From NCBI GenBank assembly GCA_021818425.1, contig JAKAEC010000004.1:1-64000 (forward strand): a stretch of 64,000 bases of DNA. Direction: 5' to 3'. Positions within the stretch are counted from its first letter, which is position 1; each line of letters opens with the position of its first letter. The notes beneath the pieces were generated by a model that did not search any database, was not told where the DNA came from, and saw nothing but the letters and a program-made list of their open reading frames with translations. Source of the stretch: Pseudomonadota bacterium (GTDB taxonomy: Bacteria > Pseudomonadota > Alphaproteobacteria > Acetobacterales > Acetobacteraceae). A program made the position numbers and the translations under genes. Positions 38,176-47,938 of this stretch are shown here, in pieces.

Positions 38176-38630
38176 ATGATGGCGAGTACGGAGACGAGCA
38201 TGCATTTCGAAGAATTTTCAAAACTTTAGCCTACGGCGACGGCTGGCCTGTGCAGCCTCACCACCGCCACGAAAGCCGCTGGACTTGACCGAGCATTGAC
38301 GGAAATCGTCAAAATCCGTGCATCGCAGGTGAATGGCTGCACTTTCTACGCCTAGTTTCACTTGAACATAGCGCGCAAGCTTGGCATCGCACAAGCAAAG
38401 CTGGACCTACTGGCAGTATGGCGCGACGCAAATGTCTTGTCGGCTCGCGAGCAAGCCGGCCTGGGCTGGACCGAACGACCCACCACCCTACCACATACCT
38501 AGCCAAAGCTGAGCGGGCGGGGGCACGACTCGCCTTTCCCGACAACGAATTCGCCCAATTTTGCACTGCTATTGCAGGCGTCAATGCCTGGAATCGTACC
38601 GCCACCGGGCTTGGCTTTCCGCCCCCGTGA
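38176..38630 (+). pseudogene. Decayed AhpD/carboxymuconolactone decarboxylase-family gene
   Basis: Conceptual MHFEEFSKL*PTATAGLCSLTTATKAAGLDRALTEIVKIRASQVNGCTFYA*FHLNIARKLG...LGWTER then a frame change to FPDNEFAQFCTAIAGVNAWNRTATGLGFPPP. Confidence 0.8.
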
Positions 38631-38639
38631 TAACATCGG

Positions 38640-39608
38640 TTGCCAAGACTCGCGAAGGGCGCTCACAAGTCGGTCAATGCCATGCTGTCACGATCGCCTG
38701 CCCGCTCTGGAACAGCTCTAGCCCTTCAAGGGGGGGGGGCACACGGCGCCTTCACATGGGGCGTCCTTGATCGTCTGCTGGAAGATGGCCTCAGCTTCGA
38801 TGCGGTCACTGGCGTGTCTTCCGGTGCGATGATCGCGGCGATGGCGGTGCAAGGCATGGTTCACGGCGGCCCGCAAGGCGCACGCGAAATGGTTTCCATG
38901 TTCTGGTCCAAAGTAATGGAGGGCAATCTCTTCGGCAGCATCCCGGCCAGTCCGCTTGACTGGATGTGGGATACGACGAGGGCGCTAAGCCAGGATTTCG
39001 CCTGGACGGGCCTGACCCAAGCTCTGCGGCTGTTCGACCCCGCGCACCTTAACCCGATGGGGCAGAATCCACTAGAGAATCTATTGCGCGAGTTGCTGGA
39101 CGTTGAGGCGATTTGCAGCCCCAGTGCCGCGCGGCTTTATGTCGGCGCCACTGACGTGGAAAGCGGCGAGTCCGTTGTATTTTCCAACAGTCAGACCGGC
39201 ATCCAGGAACTGCTGGCCTCAGCGTGCATCCCGATGATGTTCCCCTCCGTGAAGATTAAGGGCCGGCACTACTGGGACGGCGGCTATAGCTGCAATCCGC
39301 CCTTGGCTCCGGTGCTTACGCCCCTGCCGGAGCATCTGATTCTTATCCGCGCCCAGCCCAGGCAGCGCCAGGGCGTGCCAAGCTCGACGGCAGACATTGT
39401 TCACCGCCTCCACGAAATTGCGTTTCAGGCACCGCTTTCAGCCGAGCTTTCCATGCTGCCCCGCCAAGTGAAGCTTCTGGACATCCCCGCCGACGATGCT
39501 CTTGCCCAGCATCCGCTGAACTCTAAATTGAACACAGACCGCTCTTTCCTTGAACAGCTTTTTGCGGCCGGACGGAAAGCAGCGACAGCCGTGCTGCGCG
39601 CCCGATGA
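38640..39608 (+). CDS. Patatin-like phospholipase
   Basis: LALQGGGAHGAFTWGVLDRL oxyanion motif; GVSSG (GxSxG); DGGYSCNPP; actual start may be 38682. Confidence 0.9.
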   Translation: MPRLAKGAHKSVNAMLSRSPARSGTALALQGGGAHGAFTWGVLDRLLEDGLSFDAVTGVSSGAMIAAMAVQGMVHGGPQGAREMVSMFWSKVMEGNLFGSIPASPLDWMWDTTRALSQDFAWTGLTQALRLFDPAHLNPMGQNPLENLLRELLDVEAICSPSAARLYVGATDVESGESVVFSNSQTGIQELLASACIPMMFPSVKIKGRHYWDGGYSCNPPLAPVLTPLPEHLILIRAQPRQRQGVPSSTADIVHRLHEIAFQAPLSAELSMLPRQVKLLDIPADDALAQHPLNSKLNTDRSFLEQLFAAGRKAATAVLRAR

Positions 39609-41017
39609 GCTGGATTTCACGCTTCAAACCGCAGCCGGCCTCGTTATCCAGCAAGGTGCTATGGTGTACAGTTGCCTCGATCCTGCTCATTGAAATCCTG
39701 GCAATGATCCCGGTTCTGGGGCAACAACGCAAACATTGGATGGACGACACCGCGCGTCGCGCCGATATCACCGCAAGCGCACTACAAGCCTCACCCGCCG
39801 CCGATGCCAGCCGCCTATTACAGCTAGCTGGCATCCAACACCTGACGTTGATTTATTCCCGCAGACAAACACAGAGTTGGCAGATACCGAGCTTTAAGCC
39901 CGGCACATTTCCACTTGTCGTGCCCGGTGACGCTTCCATCGCCCAAGACGCATGGAGCGCCTGTCGGCGGATCATCGGATATGCCCCGGCTGAGGAAACA
40001 ATCAAGTTTTCCTCAACGGCATTCCCGGGCGAGACGATGGCTGTCGTACTCGATACCGCACCGCTGACAGCCATGCTCCGGACTTACGTGCGCATTGCCT
40101 TGGGCATGATCGTCATCCTCGCGCTGCTCTCTGGGCTTCTGGTTTATACCGTACTCAATTGGCTGCTGGTGCGGCCGATGGAGGTTCTTACCGCGGCAAT
40201 CATCCGCTTCCGCGAGGCGCCTGAAGAAGCTAATATCAGCGGCTTGGACTGGCTGGCCGCACGGCCAAAGGACGACATTTCCTCGGCCGCCCTCGAACTG
40301 AAATATATGCAGGAAGAACTGCGTGCGGCCCTCTGGCGGAATGCGCGGCTAGCAGCAGTGGGCACGGCCGTCGCAAAAATCGCTCATGATCTACGCAATA
40401 TCCTCACCTCTGCCCTACTCGTCGCCGACCGGCTTCAAGACGTGGACGACCCCGTGGTCAGGCGCGCCGCCGGAACCCTCATCCCATCAGTGGAACGCGC
40501 AGCGCATCTAGTGAGCAGAACGGTAGACTTCGCACGTGAAGGCCGAATGCCGGTCAATCGTACAGCCGTATGTATTCGTGCCCTTATCGACGACGTTATT
40601 CAGACATTGGCACCGGAGGGTGCTCCCTGGACGATCGAGAACAGGGTACCCTTGTCGCTCGTGCTGCCCTTGGACCGTGACCACTTATATCGTGTCTTTA
40701 CCAACCTGATTCGCAACGCCACTGAGGCGGGCGCCACAAGGGTTCGCCTGAGCACGCAAAACTATGACGGCCAAACATGGCTAAGCGTGGCCGATAACGG
40801 GCCTGGCCTGCCGGAACGCGCTAGGATCAATCTTTTCAAGCCATTTGCCGGCGCTGCCCGCAACGGCGGCACGGGCCTTGGCTTGACCATCGCACGCGAT
40901 CTAATCCGCGCCCACGGTGGCGATCTGGTGCTGAATCATACGGGACACGACGGCACAATTTTTTCCATGCTCCTTTCTGTGCAAGAAGTGCATGACCGGA
41001 TGGCGACAGTTGCCTGA
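39605..41017 (+). CDS. Sensor histidine kinase
   Basis: Two N-terminal TM segments; H-box AKIAHDLRNILTSALL; N-box FTNLIRNATEA; DNGPGLP; GGTGLGL. Confidence 0.9.
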   Translation: MSWISRFKPQPASLSSKVLWCTVASILLIEILAMIPVLGQQRKHWMDDTARRADITASALQASPAADASRLLQLAGIQHLTLIYSRRQTQSWQIPSFKPGTFPLVVPGDASIAQDAWSACRRIIGYAPAEETIKFSSTAFPGETMAVVLDTAPLTAMLRTYVRIALGMIVILALLSGLLVYTVLNWLLVRPMEVLTAAIIRFREAPEEANISGLDWLAARPKDDISSAALELKYMQEELRAALWRNARLAAVGTAVAKIAHDLRNILTSALLVADRLQDVDDPVVRRAAGTLIPSVERAAHLVSRTVDFAREGRMPVNRTAVCIRALIDDVIQTLAPEGAPWTIENRVPLSLVLPLDRDHLYRVFTNLIRNATEAGATRVRLSTQNYDGQTWLSVADNGPGLPERARINLFKPFAGAARNGGTGLGLTIARDLIRAHGGDLVLNHTGHDGTIFSMLLSVQEVHDRMATVA

Positions 41018-41165
41018 TCTCACCCGGCTAGTGCTGGGGGTATGACCTTGCCCTGAACCCCCAAAGTCTCAGAAATTATTTTTGACCCACGGTAGACGCA
41101 TAGCAAAAACACGTTATTTTTTCTCCCTGATTGCAATATACAAAAAAATCCTTTTCTAATCGTCT

Positions 41166-41738
41166 ATGCTTCCTTTGGCGCTTAACCCTTCATTCCTGCG
41201 GCTTGGTCTCGCCGGGTCCGGCCCGCTTGCCCGGCGCCGGCTGCAAGCACTGCTCCGAGCCGGAGCCGGGCGTAACCTGGACGTTTTCACATCCGACCCC
41301 GAACTTGCTCGCGAAACGGATGCCGCCGCCGTGCCACGCCTGCCGGAGGCAGCCGATTTCAGCCGGCTGCACGTATTGTGGATCGTAGGGCTGGAGGAAA
41401 CGACCTACCGGCCCTTGGCCGATGCTGCCCGCGCTGCGCGAGTGCTAGTGAATGTAGAGGACGTGCCAGAACTTTGTGATTTCCATTCGGTCGCTGAAAT
41501 CCGCCGCGGTGATCTGCTGCTGACCGTCTCCACTAACGGTCAGGCGCCCGGCTTAGCGGGCGTCATCCGCAAACGGCTGGAAGCATGCTTTCCTGAAAGC
41601 TGGGCAGCGCGCGTCAAAGAAATAGCGACGTTGCGGAAGGGCTGGAGCGAGGAACGACTGCCGATGCCCGAGGTGGCGCAGCGCATTGACACAATTGTAG
41701 AAGCGCGCTGTTGGCTCAGTTGCCAAAGGCAGGGCTGA
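41166..41738 (+). CDS. Precorrin-2 dehydrogenase / siroheme synthase N-terminal domain protein
   Basis: LRLGLAGSGPLARRRLQALLRAGA; VNVEDVPELCDFHSVAEIRRGDLLLTVSTNGQAPGLAGVIRKRLE. Confidence 0.85.
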   Translation: MLPLALNPSFLRLGLAGSGPLARRRLQALLRAGAGRNLDVFTSDPELARETDAAAVPRLPEAADFSRLHVLWIVGLEETTYRPLADAARAARVLVNVEDVPELCDFHSVAEIRRGDLLLTVSTNGQAPGLAGVIRKRLEACFPESWAARVKEIATLRKGWSEERLPMPEVAQRIDTIVEARCWLSCQRQG

Positions 41739-41798
41739 TAGCCCGTTATCTCATTGTTCGCAAAGACCGGCCTTCGCGGCCATTCGGATATTTTCCTT

Positions 41799-42512
41799 AT
41801 GCTCGACAACCTGCCCTCCCCCGCCGAAAGTATTTCGGTTCTGCGCAACGCCATTACCCACCAGTTTCCTGGTAGGATTGCGCTGGTCTCATCATTTGGC
41901 GCGGAATCCGCCGTCCTACTGCACATGGCCTCACAAATCGACACCGCCCTACCGGTTATTTTTCTCGATACCGGCAAGCTGTTTCCGGAAACCCTGGCCT
42001 ATCGCGATGCGCTAATTGCGGCGCTGAGCCTGACCGACGTCCGGTCGATCCAACCCTCTGGCAAACAGCTTGCGGCTTACGATCCTGACGGACGGCTGTG
42101 GGAAAAAGACCCAGATTTATGCTGTGCAATCCGCAAGACCAACCCATTGGACGATGCGTTGGAGGGTTTCGAAGCCTGGGTCACCGGCCGTAAACGAAAC
42201 CAATCCTCCACACGCGCGAATCTGCAACTGCAGGAGATAGGTGCCGACGGGCGCATCACCGTCAACCCTCTGGCGTTCTGGGATGACACGATGCTGGAAG
42301 CCTATTTTACAGCACATAGCCTACCTCGGCACCCGCTTGAGGCGGGGGGCTATACCTCCATCGGCTGCGCCACCTGCACGGTAAAGCCGCTTCCCGGTGA
42401 GGATAAACGCTCTGGCCGCTGGGCAGGGCAGGGCAAGGTTGAATGCGGTATCCACATGCCACGCGCCATGACCAAGCCAGATTGGCCGGAAAACCTCACA
42501 TTCGACGTCTAA
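41799..42512 (+). CDS. cysH: [4Fe-4S] adenylyl-sulfate/phosphoadenylyl-sulfate reductase
   Basis: SSFGAESAVLLHMA; DLCCAIRK...YTSIGCATCTVKP...ECGIH, the CC..CxxC pattern of iron-sulfur APS reductases. Confidence 0.92.
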   Translation: MLDNLPSPAESISVLRNAITHQFPGRIALVSSFGAESAVLLHMASQIDTALPVIFLDTGKLFPETLAYRDALIAALSLTDVRSIQPSGKQLAAYDPDGRLWEKDPDLCCAIRKTNPLDDALEGFEAWVTGRKRNQSSTRANLQLQEIGADGRITVNPLAFWDDTMLEAYFTAHSLPRHPLEAGGYTSIGCATCTVKPLPGEDKRSGRWAGQGKVECGIHMPRAMTKPDWPENLTFDV

Positions 42513-42662
42513 AGGGCGGCCGCGATGGCCGTGCCCGCTATGCTGCGGCGCAGTACAACAGCTTTACATAAGGCCGTGGATTGAATAACGCTTCCGGCGT
42601 TGCGTCCCGTCAGGATAGCCGTCCTGATGCCCTTAGCTAGTCAAAACGAGAAGGTGAAGCAA

Positions 42663-43976
42663 ATGGCCCAATCCCCAACAAGCAAGCAGGTCGGCACGGC
42701 GACGCTCACGTTTAACCAGAAGACCGCCACATTGCCCGTGCTGGCCGGCACACTCGGCTCCGAGTGTGTAGATGTACGCAAACTCCAGAGCGAGCTTGGC
42801 ATGTTCACCTTCGATCCGAGTTACGGTGCCACGGCCTCTTGCGAAAGCTCAATCACCTATATCGACGGCGATGACGGTGTACTGCTCCACCGCGGCTACC
42901 CAATCGAACAGCTCGCGGAAAACTCATCCTTCCTTGAGGTGGCTTATCTGCTTCTCTACGGCTCGCTGCCCACCGCAACTGCGCTGGAAGCCTTTACTAC
43001 CGGTATTACCCGCCACACCATGCTGCACGAACAGATTCGCCGCTTTTGGGATGGTTTCCGCCGTGACGCGCACCCGATGGCGATGCTCTGCTCCGTCGTC
43101 GGCGCAATGTCCGCGTTCTATCCGGATAGCATCGACATTCACGACGCGCGCCAAAGGGAGGTTTCTGCGCATCGGTTGATCGCGAAAATGCCGACGATCA
43201 CTGCCTGGGCGCATAAATACAATGCCGGCCAGCCTTTCATGTACCCGCGCAACGACCTCTCTTACGCGGAAAGCTTCCTTTATATGTTCCACGCCGTTCC
43301 GACCGAGACATACAAACCCAACCCGGTCCTCACCAAGGCGATGGACCGAATCCTGATCCTGCACGCGGATCACGAGCAAAACGCTTCTACCTCCACCGTA
43401 CGCTTGGCGGGCTCCACTGGCACCAATCCCTTCGCCTGTGTCGCCGCGGGCATTGCCTCGCTCTGGGGCCCAGCCCATGGCGGCGCCAACGAGGCGGTGC
43501 TGAAAATGCTGGCAGAGATCGGTCACAAGGACAATATCCCCGATTTCATCAAACAAGTGAAAGACAAAGACTCCAACGTAAAGCTGATGGGCTTCGGCCA
43601 CCGCGTTTACAAAAACTACGATCCGCGTGCTAAGATCATGCAGAAGACCTGTTACGAGGTTCTGGATGAACTTGGGATCAAGAACTCTCCTACGCTCGAC
43701 CTTGCGATGGAGTTGGAGAAGATTGCCCTGGAGGACGATTATTTCGTCTCCCGCAAGCTTTACCCGAATGTGGATTTCTATTCTGGCATCATTCTAAGCG
43801 CGATGGGCTTTCCCACAACCATGTTCACGCCCATCTTTGCGCTAGCCCGTACGGTCGGTTGGATCAGCCAGTGGAAGGAAATGATCGAGGACCCGACCTA
43901 CCGGATCGGCCGTCCACGTCAGATCTATACCGGCGCTGCGCAGCGCGATTATGTGCCGCTCGACCAGCGTGGCTAA
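42663..43976 (+). CDS. gltA: Citrate synthase
   Basis: [60 protein letters not shown]. Confidence 0.97.
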   Translation: MAQSPTSKQVGTATLTFNQKTATLPVLAGTLGSECVDVRKLQSELGMFTFDPSYGATASCESSITYIDGDDGVLLHRGYPIEQLAENSSFLEVAYLLLYGSLPTATALEAFTTGITRHTMLHEQIRRFWDGFRRDAHPMAMLCSVVGAMSAFYPDSIDIHDARQREVSAHRLIAKMPTITAWAHKYNAGQPFMYPRNDLSYAESFLYMFHAVPTETYKPNPVLTKAMDRILILHADHEQNASTSTVRLAGSTGTNPFACVAAGIASLWGPAHGGANEAVLKMLAEIGHKDNIPDFIKQVKDKDSNVKLMGFGHRVYKNYDPRAKIMQKTCYEVLDELGIKNSPTLDLAMELEKIALEDDYFVSRKLYPNVDFYSGIILSAMGFPTTMFTPIFALARTVGWISQWKEMIEDPTYRIGRPRQIYTGAAQRDYVPLDQRG

Positions 43977-44053
43977 TGCGGCAACACCGCTCAAAGGCCA
44001 AGCTCTGAAATGGCCTGTCATTATAAAAGGAGCTCTCGATTGTGAGCTAACTG

Positions 44054-44083
44054 TGTACCCCAGCCCAAACAAGCTGGGGTACA
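44054..44083. other. Perfect 11-bp stem hairpin
   Basis: TGTACCCCAGC-ccaaacaa-GCTGGGGTACA; no U-tract on either side. Confidence 0.6.
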
Positions 44084-44720
44084 GAAGACGATCCAAACAT
44101 TAAATGGATACGAATAGCAAACCCATCTTATGTTACCCGGTATTGGTGTTCCAATCGCAAAATTCGTAACATCAAATTTTCTGTAAATCAGGACATTAAT
44201 ATAGTGATTCTAATGAGAGTCTGATCCCAAAATACGCGACATTTCAAATCACAAATTTAGGAATAGTCATATTGGGAGCGCAGTAGCAAACCGATTTCCA
44301 GCTCTTTTGCGTATCAACTCGCCTCCAGCGTCACATTATAGGCCACAAAAACCTGCCAAGCCCCCAGGTGAAGATCGTGCCGACATTGCCGAAGCTGAGA
44401 CCTTTGGCGAATTGCAGAGCCATCTGACCACCATAAATTATGCCCGTTTCTAGCTCAGCGCTATACAGACGACATCAATGATGCCGTCCCTTTGGCTGGT
44501 ATTAATGCTGAAGCTGAAGGTGATCTCAGGCAGAGAGCGCTGTTCTAACTCATGTCCATCACGGCCTGCGCACCACCCAAGTGCTTCAAGAAATTCGGGC
44601 GGGCAAAACGGTATCCAGCGCGCGGTCCGCAGGGCCGCACCAAGACCCTTGCCTCATCCGCCAGGGCAGCGTAAGCCCCGGCCTCACGATCATTCAGAAT
44701 TCAATCCGCAAGGCAGTTAC

Positions 44721-45287
44721 ATGAAGCAGCAGGCTAACCTTATCCGCGCCGGCCAGGTCATCGAGCACGAAGGTGCACGCTGGACTGTGCTGAAGCAGCA
44801 GATTATCACCCCAGGCAAGGGCGGCGCCTTCATCCAGGTAGAAATGCGTAACCTAAAGACCGGCAACAAAACCAATGAACGCTGGCGCACAGCCGACACC
44901 GTGGAACGCCTAACCACCGAGGACCGCGACTACACCTATTCTTACACCGACGGCGACAATCTGGTGCTGATGGACCCTGAGACCTTCGAGCAGTTCATGG
45001 TGCCCTCCGCCATCCTAGGAGACTCCGCACCCTTCCTGCAGGACAACATGCCCGTTTCCGTGGCGCTAGTGGAGGGCGATCCGGTTGGCATCACGCTGCC
45101 ACCACATGCCACACTGGAAGTTGTCGAGGCGGACCCAGTGGTAAAAGGGCAAACCGCCTCCTCATCCTACAAACCAGCCAAGCTATCCAACGGCGTGAAG
45201 ACGCTGGTGCCCCCCTTCATTGAGGCCGGTGAGCGCATCGTCGTGCGCACAGAGGATGGCTCCTATGTCGAGCGCGCCAAGGGCTAA
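44721..45287 (+). CDS. efp: Elongation factor P
   Basis: MKQQANLIRAGQVIEHEGARWTVLKQQIITPGKGGAFIQVEMRNLKTGNKTNERWR; ATG 44721. Confidence 0.96.
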   Translation: MKQQANLIRAGQVIEHEGARWTVLKQQIITPGKGGAFIQVEMRNLKTGNKTNERWRTADTVERLTTEDRDYTYSYTDGDNLVLMDPETFEQFMVPSAILGDSAPFLQDNMPVSVALVEGDPVGITLPPHATLEVVEADPVVKGQTASSSYKPAKLSNGVKTLVPPFIEAGERIVVRTEDGSYVERAKG

Positions 45288-45311
45288 CTGCACAACGTAA
45301 TGAGATTTGTC

Positions 45312-45346
45312 CGGGCGGATGGGGCGACCCGCCGCCCGTTTTTTTG
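45312..45346 (+). terminator. Rho-independent terminator of efp
   Basis: CCGGGCGGatGGG-gcga-CCCgCCGCCCG followed by T7. Confidence 0.85.
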
Positions 45347-46192
45347 TCAGAGGATTGTTTCGCCATGATGCCACGCCTTTCCGCGCATATGACGGTGATG
45401 CACAACGCCGCGAACAAGGCCGCAAAGCGCCTACTCCGCGATTTCATGGAAGTTGAGAACCTTCAGGTGTCGGTGAAGGGGCCGGGCGACTTCGTTAGCC
45501 AAGCAGATATGCGCGCCGAGCAGACACTGCGCGAGGAACTGGAAAAGGCCCGCCCCGGCTATGGCTTTCTGATGGAGGAAAGCGGCGCTTCTGGCTCGGA
45601 TAAATGGACTTGGCGCTGGGTTGTGGACCCATTAGACGGTACTACAAATTTCCTACACGGCATCCCGCATTGGGCCATCTCCATCGCACTCGAAAAACGC
45701 TTGACCGACGGTAGCAGCGAAATCAATGCCGCCGTGATCTACTCCCCAGTCAATGGCGAGATGTTCTGGGCAGAGAAGGGTATGGGCGCCTATCTCAACG
45801 ACAAGCGACTGCGCGTTTCCGCAAGACGCGATCTGCGCGAGGCGCTTTTCGCTACTGGCATTCCCTTTGCCGCCACCTCCTCAGGTAACCGCCTAGCCTT
45901 CGCCCGTACGCTGGGCGCGCTGATGCCCGCTACAGCTGGCGTCCGCCGCTTTGGCTCCGCAGCATTAGACCTAGCCTGGGTGGCGGCCGGACGTTACGAC
46001 GGTTATTGGGAAATGGGCATCAAACCTTGGGACATCGCGGCTGGCATGCTTATCGTGAGAGAAGCTGGCGGCTACGCCACCGATGGCGTTGGCCGGGACA
46101 ATATCGAAGAAGTGGTCGTGGCAGCCAACCCGCATCTCCATCCGAAGCTCCTGGAGGTGGTGCAGGACGGTCTGGCGGCCAGGCGGGGTTAA
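45344..46192 (+). CDS. suhB: Inositol monophosphatase family protein
   Basis: EESG; DPLDGTTNFLHGIPHWAISIAL; GSAALDLAWVAAGRYDGYWE; start may lie at 45365 or 45389. Confidence 0.93.
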   Translation: MSEDCFAMMPRLSAHMTVMHNAANKAAKRLLRDFMEVENLQVSVKGPGDFVSQADMRAEQTLREELEKARPGYGFLMEESGASGSDKWTWRWVVDPLDGTTNFLHGIPHWAISIALEKRLTDGSSEINAAVIYSPVNGEMFWAEKGMGAYLNDKRLRVSARRDLREALFATGIPFAATSSGNRLAFARTLGALMPATAGVRRFGSAALDLAWVAAGRYDGYWEMGIKPWDIAAGMLIVREAGGYATDGVGRDNIEEVVVAANPHLHPKLLEVVQDGLAARRG

Positions 46193-46208
46193 GGCTAGGC
46201 TGCCGGGC

Positions 46209-46802
46209 GTGAAGACTTCGTACTGGCTGCCCTTCCTCGTCGCCCTCGTCCCGACTTGCGCCTACGCGCAAGTGACGGTGAATCCCGCCGCCCTACAGCA
46301 ATTGCAGGGTTTACCCCAGGCCACACCATCAGTCGGAAAGCAGTCCGCCTTAGCTAAGCCGGTTTTAGGCAAGCCAGCGGCGCATCCTTCGCTTCGCACC
46401 AGGCTGAAAGTGCTTTCACCTACGAAGCCAACTAAGCCGCCCCCGTCAGCAAAAGAACAAGCCGCGCCCGTACCGCCCCCCCCCGTGCCCGCCAAACCCG
46501 CGGCGTGGCCTGTCGCGCGCATCAAATTCGCCCCGGGCAAAGCGACGCTGCCCACCGGCGCCGCCGCTACGCTCAAGCCGTTTTGTACCTCGGGCACAGA
46601 GATTCAAATCGTCGCCCACGCACCGTCCGACCCATCCGACCCGTCCGGCGCGATGCGGCTTTCGCTAAATCGCGCATTCGCCATCCGCGATGCGCTGGCC
46701 GCCTGCGGCGTGCCCACACAGAATATCATCCCGCGCGCCGCTGGCAATGTGCCTGGCGCAGACGACAATGAAGCCCTTATCGGAGCGAGCGCCGCGCCAT
46801 GA
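46209..46802 (+). CDS. Secreted OmpA-domain-like protein with Pro-rich linker
   Basis: GTG start with signal peptide VKTSYWLPFLVALVPTCAYA; C-terminal OmpA-like IKFAPGKATL...LSLNRAFAIRDALAACGVPTQNIIPRAAG. Confidence 0.7.
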   Translation: MKTSYWLPFLVALVPTCAYAQVTVNPAALQQLQGLPQATPSVGKQSALAKPVLGKPAAHPSLRTRLKVLSPTKPTKPPPSAKEQAAPVPPPPVPAKPAAWPVARIKFAPGKATLPTGAAATLKPFCTSGTEIQIVAHAPSDPSDPSGAMRLSLNRAFAIRDALAACGVPTQNIIPRAAGNVPGADDNEALIGASAAP

Positions 46803-47938
46803 CCAAGCCGACCAGCTACCTTATCCGCATGATCCTGTTCTGCGTAGTGGTTTATGGTGGTGCGGCGGCGCTCTCGCCTACGCTGGCGCATTTCTTCATG
46901 GCCAATCCGGTCATCAACTCCGTTATATTTGCGGTTGAGATCTTCGGCGTATTCTGGAACATTCGGCAAGTGCAGAAACTCTACCCGGAGGCTGCCTGGG
47001 TGGAGGAATTCCGCCGTAACCGCCAGAAGCTGGTGGAGGCCACGCCGCCGGCGCTCCTTGCCCCTATGGCCCGCATGCTTCACGGCCGAGCGGATGGCGA
47101 GCGGCGGATCACCCTTTCCGGTCAGTCGATGCGTACTATTCTGGACGGCGTTTCCTCCCGGCTCGATGAATCCCGTGAACTTTCGCGCTACATCACCGGG
47201 GTAATGATCTTCCTCGGCTTGCTCGGCACCTTTTGGGGGCTATTACATACCGTCTCCTCTGTCGCGCAAGTCATCAACGGCATGAACCTCGCGGGCGGAG
47301 ATGTAAACGCGATGTTCGCGCAACTCAAATCTGGCCTCGCCAAACCTCTAGCTGGCATGGGCACGGCCTTCTCCGCCTCGATGTTCGGCCTTTCCGGCGC
47401 GCTGATCCTGGGCTTTCTAGATCTCACTGCCGGGCAAGCGATGAACCGTTTCTTCAATGAGCTAGAGGAATGGCTGGCCACCTTGACGCGACTTGGCACC
47501 GGCGCCCTCGGCGGTGACGGTGAGACCAGCGTGCCCGCCTATGTGCAGGCCCTGCTGGAACAAACCGCAGAGAACATGGAACAACTGCAACGCATGCTAG
47601 CCCGCGGCGAGGACAGCCGTGTTCAGGGCAACAACGCCCTGCGCGTCCTAACTGACCGCATGGCCGATCTCGGCGACACGCTGCGCCTACAGCATCAGCT
47701 GATGGAAAAAGTGGCCAGCGCGCAACTCTCGCTCTCCCCCGCCCTGACTAGACTGTCCGATGCACAGAACAGCGGCGACGATATCTCCCGTGCGCATCTG
47801 CGCAATATAGAACTACTGTTGAACCGTTTCATGACCGAGGCCGAACAGGCTCGCAACCAGGCCATCACGGATCTACGCGGCGACCTTCGTCTGCTCACGC
47901 GCACTCTTTCAACGAGGCTGGAGGAGCCGAGATCATGA
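46799..47938 (+). CDS. MotA/TolQ/ExbB-like proton-channel protein (non-flagellar)
   Basis: GVMIFLGLLGTFWGLLHTVSSV; AKPLAGMGTAFSASMFGLSGALILGFLDL. Confidence 0.85.
   Translation: MTKPTSYLIRMILFCVVVYGGAAALSPTLAHFFMANPVINSVIFAVEIFGVFWNIRQVQKLYPEAAWVEEFRRNRQKLVEATPPALLAPMARMLHGRADGERRITLSGQSMRTILDGVSSRLDESRELSRYITGVMIFLGLLGTFWGLLHTVSSVAQVINGMNLAGGDVNAMFAQLKSGLAKPLAGMGTAFSASMFGLSGALILGFLDLTAGQAMNRFFNELEEWLATLTRLGTGALGGDGETSVPAYVQALLEQTAENMEQLQRMLARGEDSRVQGNNALRVLTDRMADLGDTLRLQHQLMEKVASAQLSLSPALTRLSDAQNSGDDISRAHLRNIELLLNRFMTEAEQARNQAITDLRGDLRLLTRTLSTRLEEPRS

Noticed and set aside
38200-38500. TAG recoding (pyrrolysine-like readthrough) because the in-frame stops of the AhpD-like gene are all TAG
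   Set aside because: The same gene also has a frameshift and has lost the CxxC second cysteine; no pylT/pylS-like genes seen. Simple decay is a better explanation.
44054-44083. Intrinsic terminator of gltA
   Set aside because: Perfect stem but no U-rich tract on either side.
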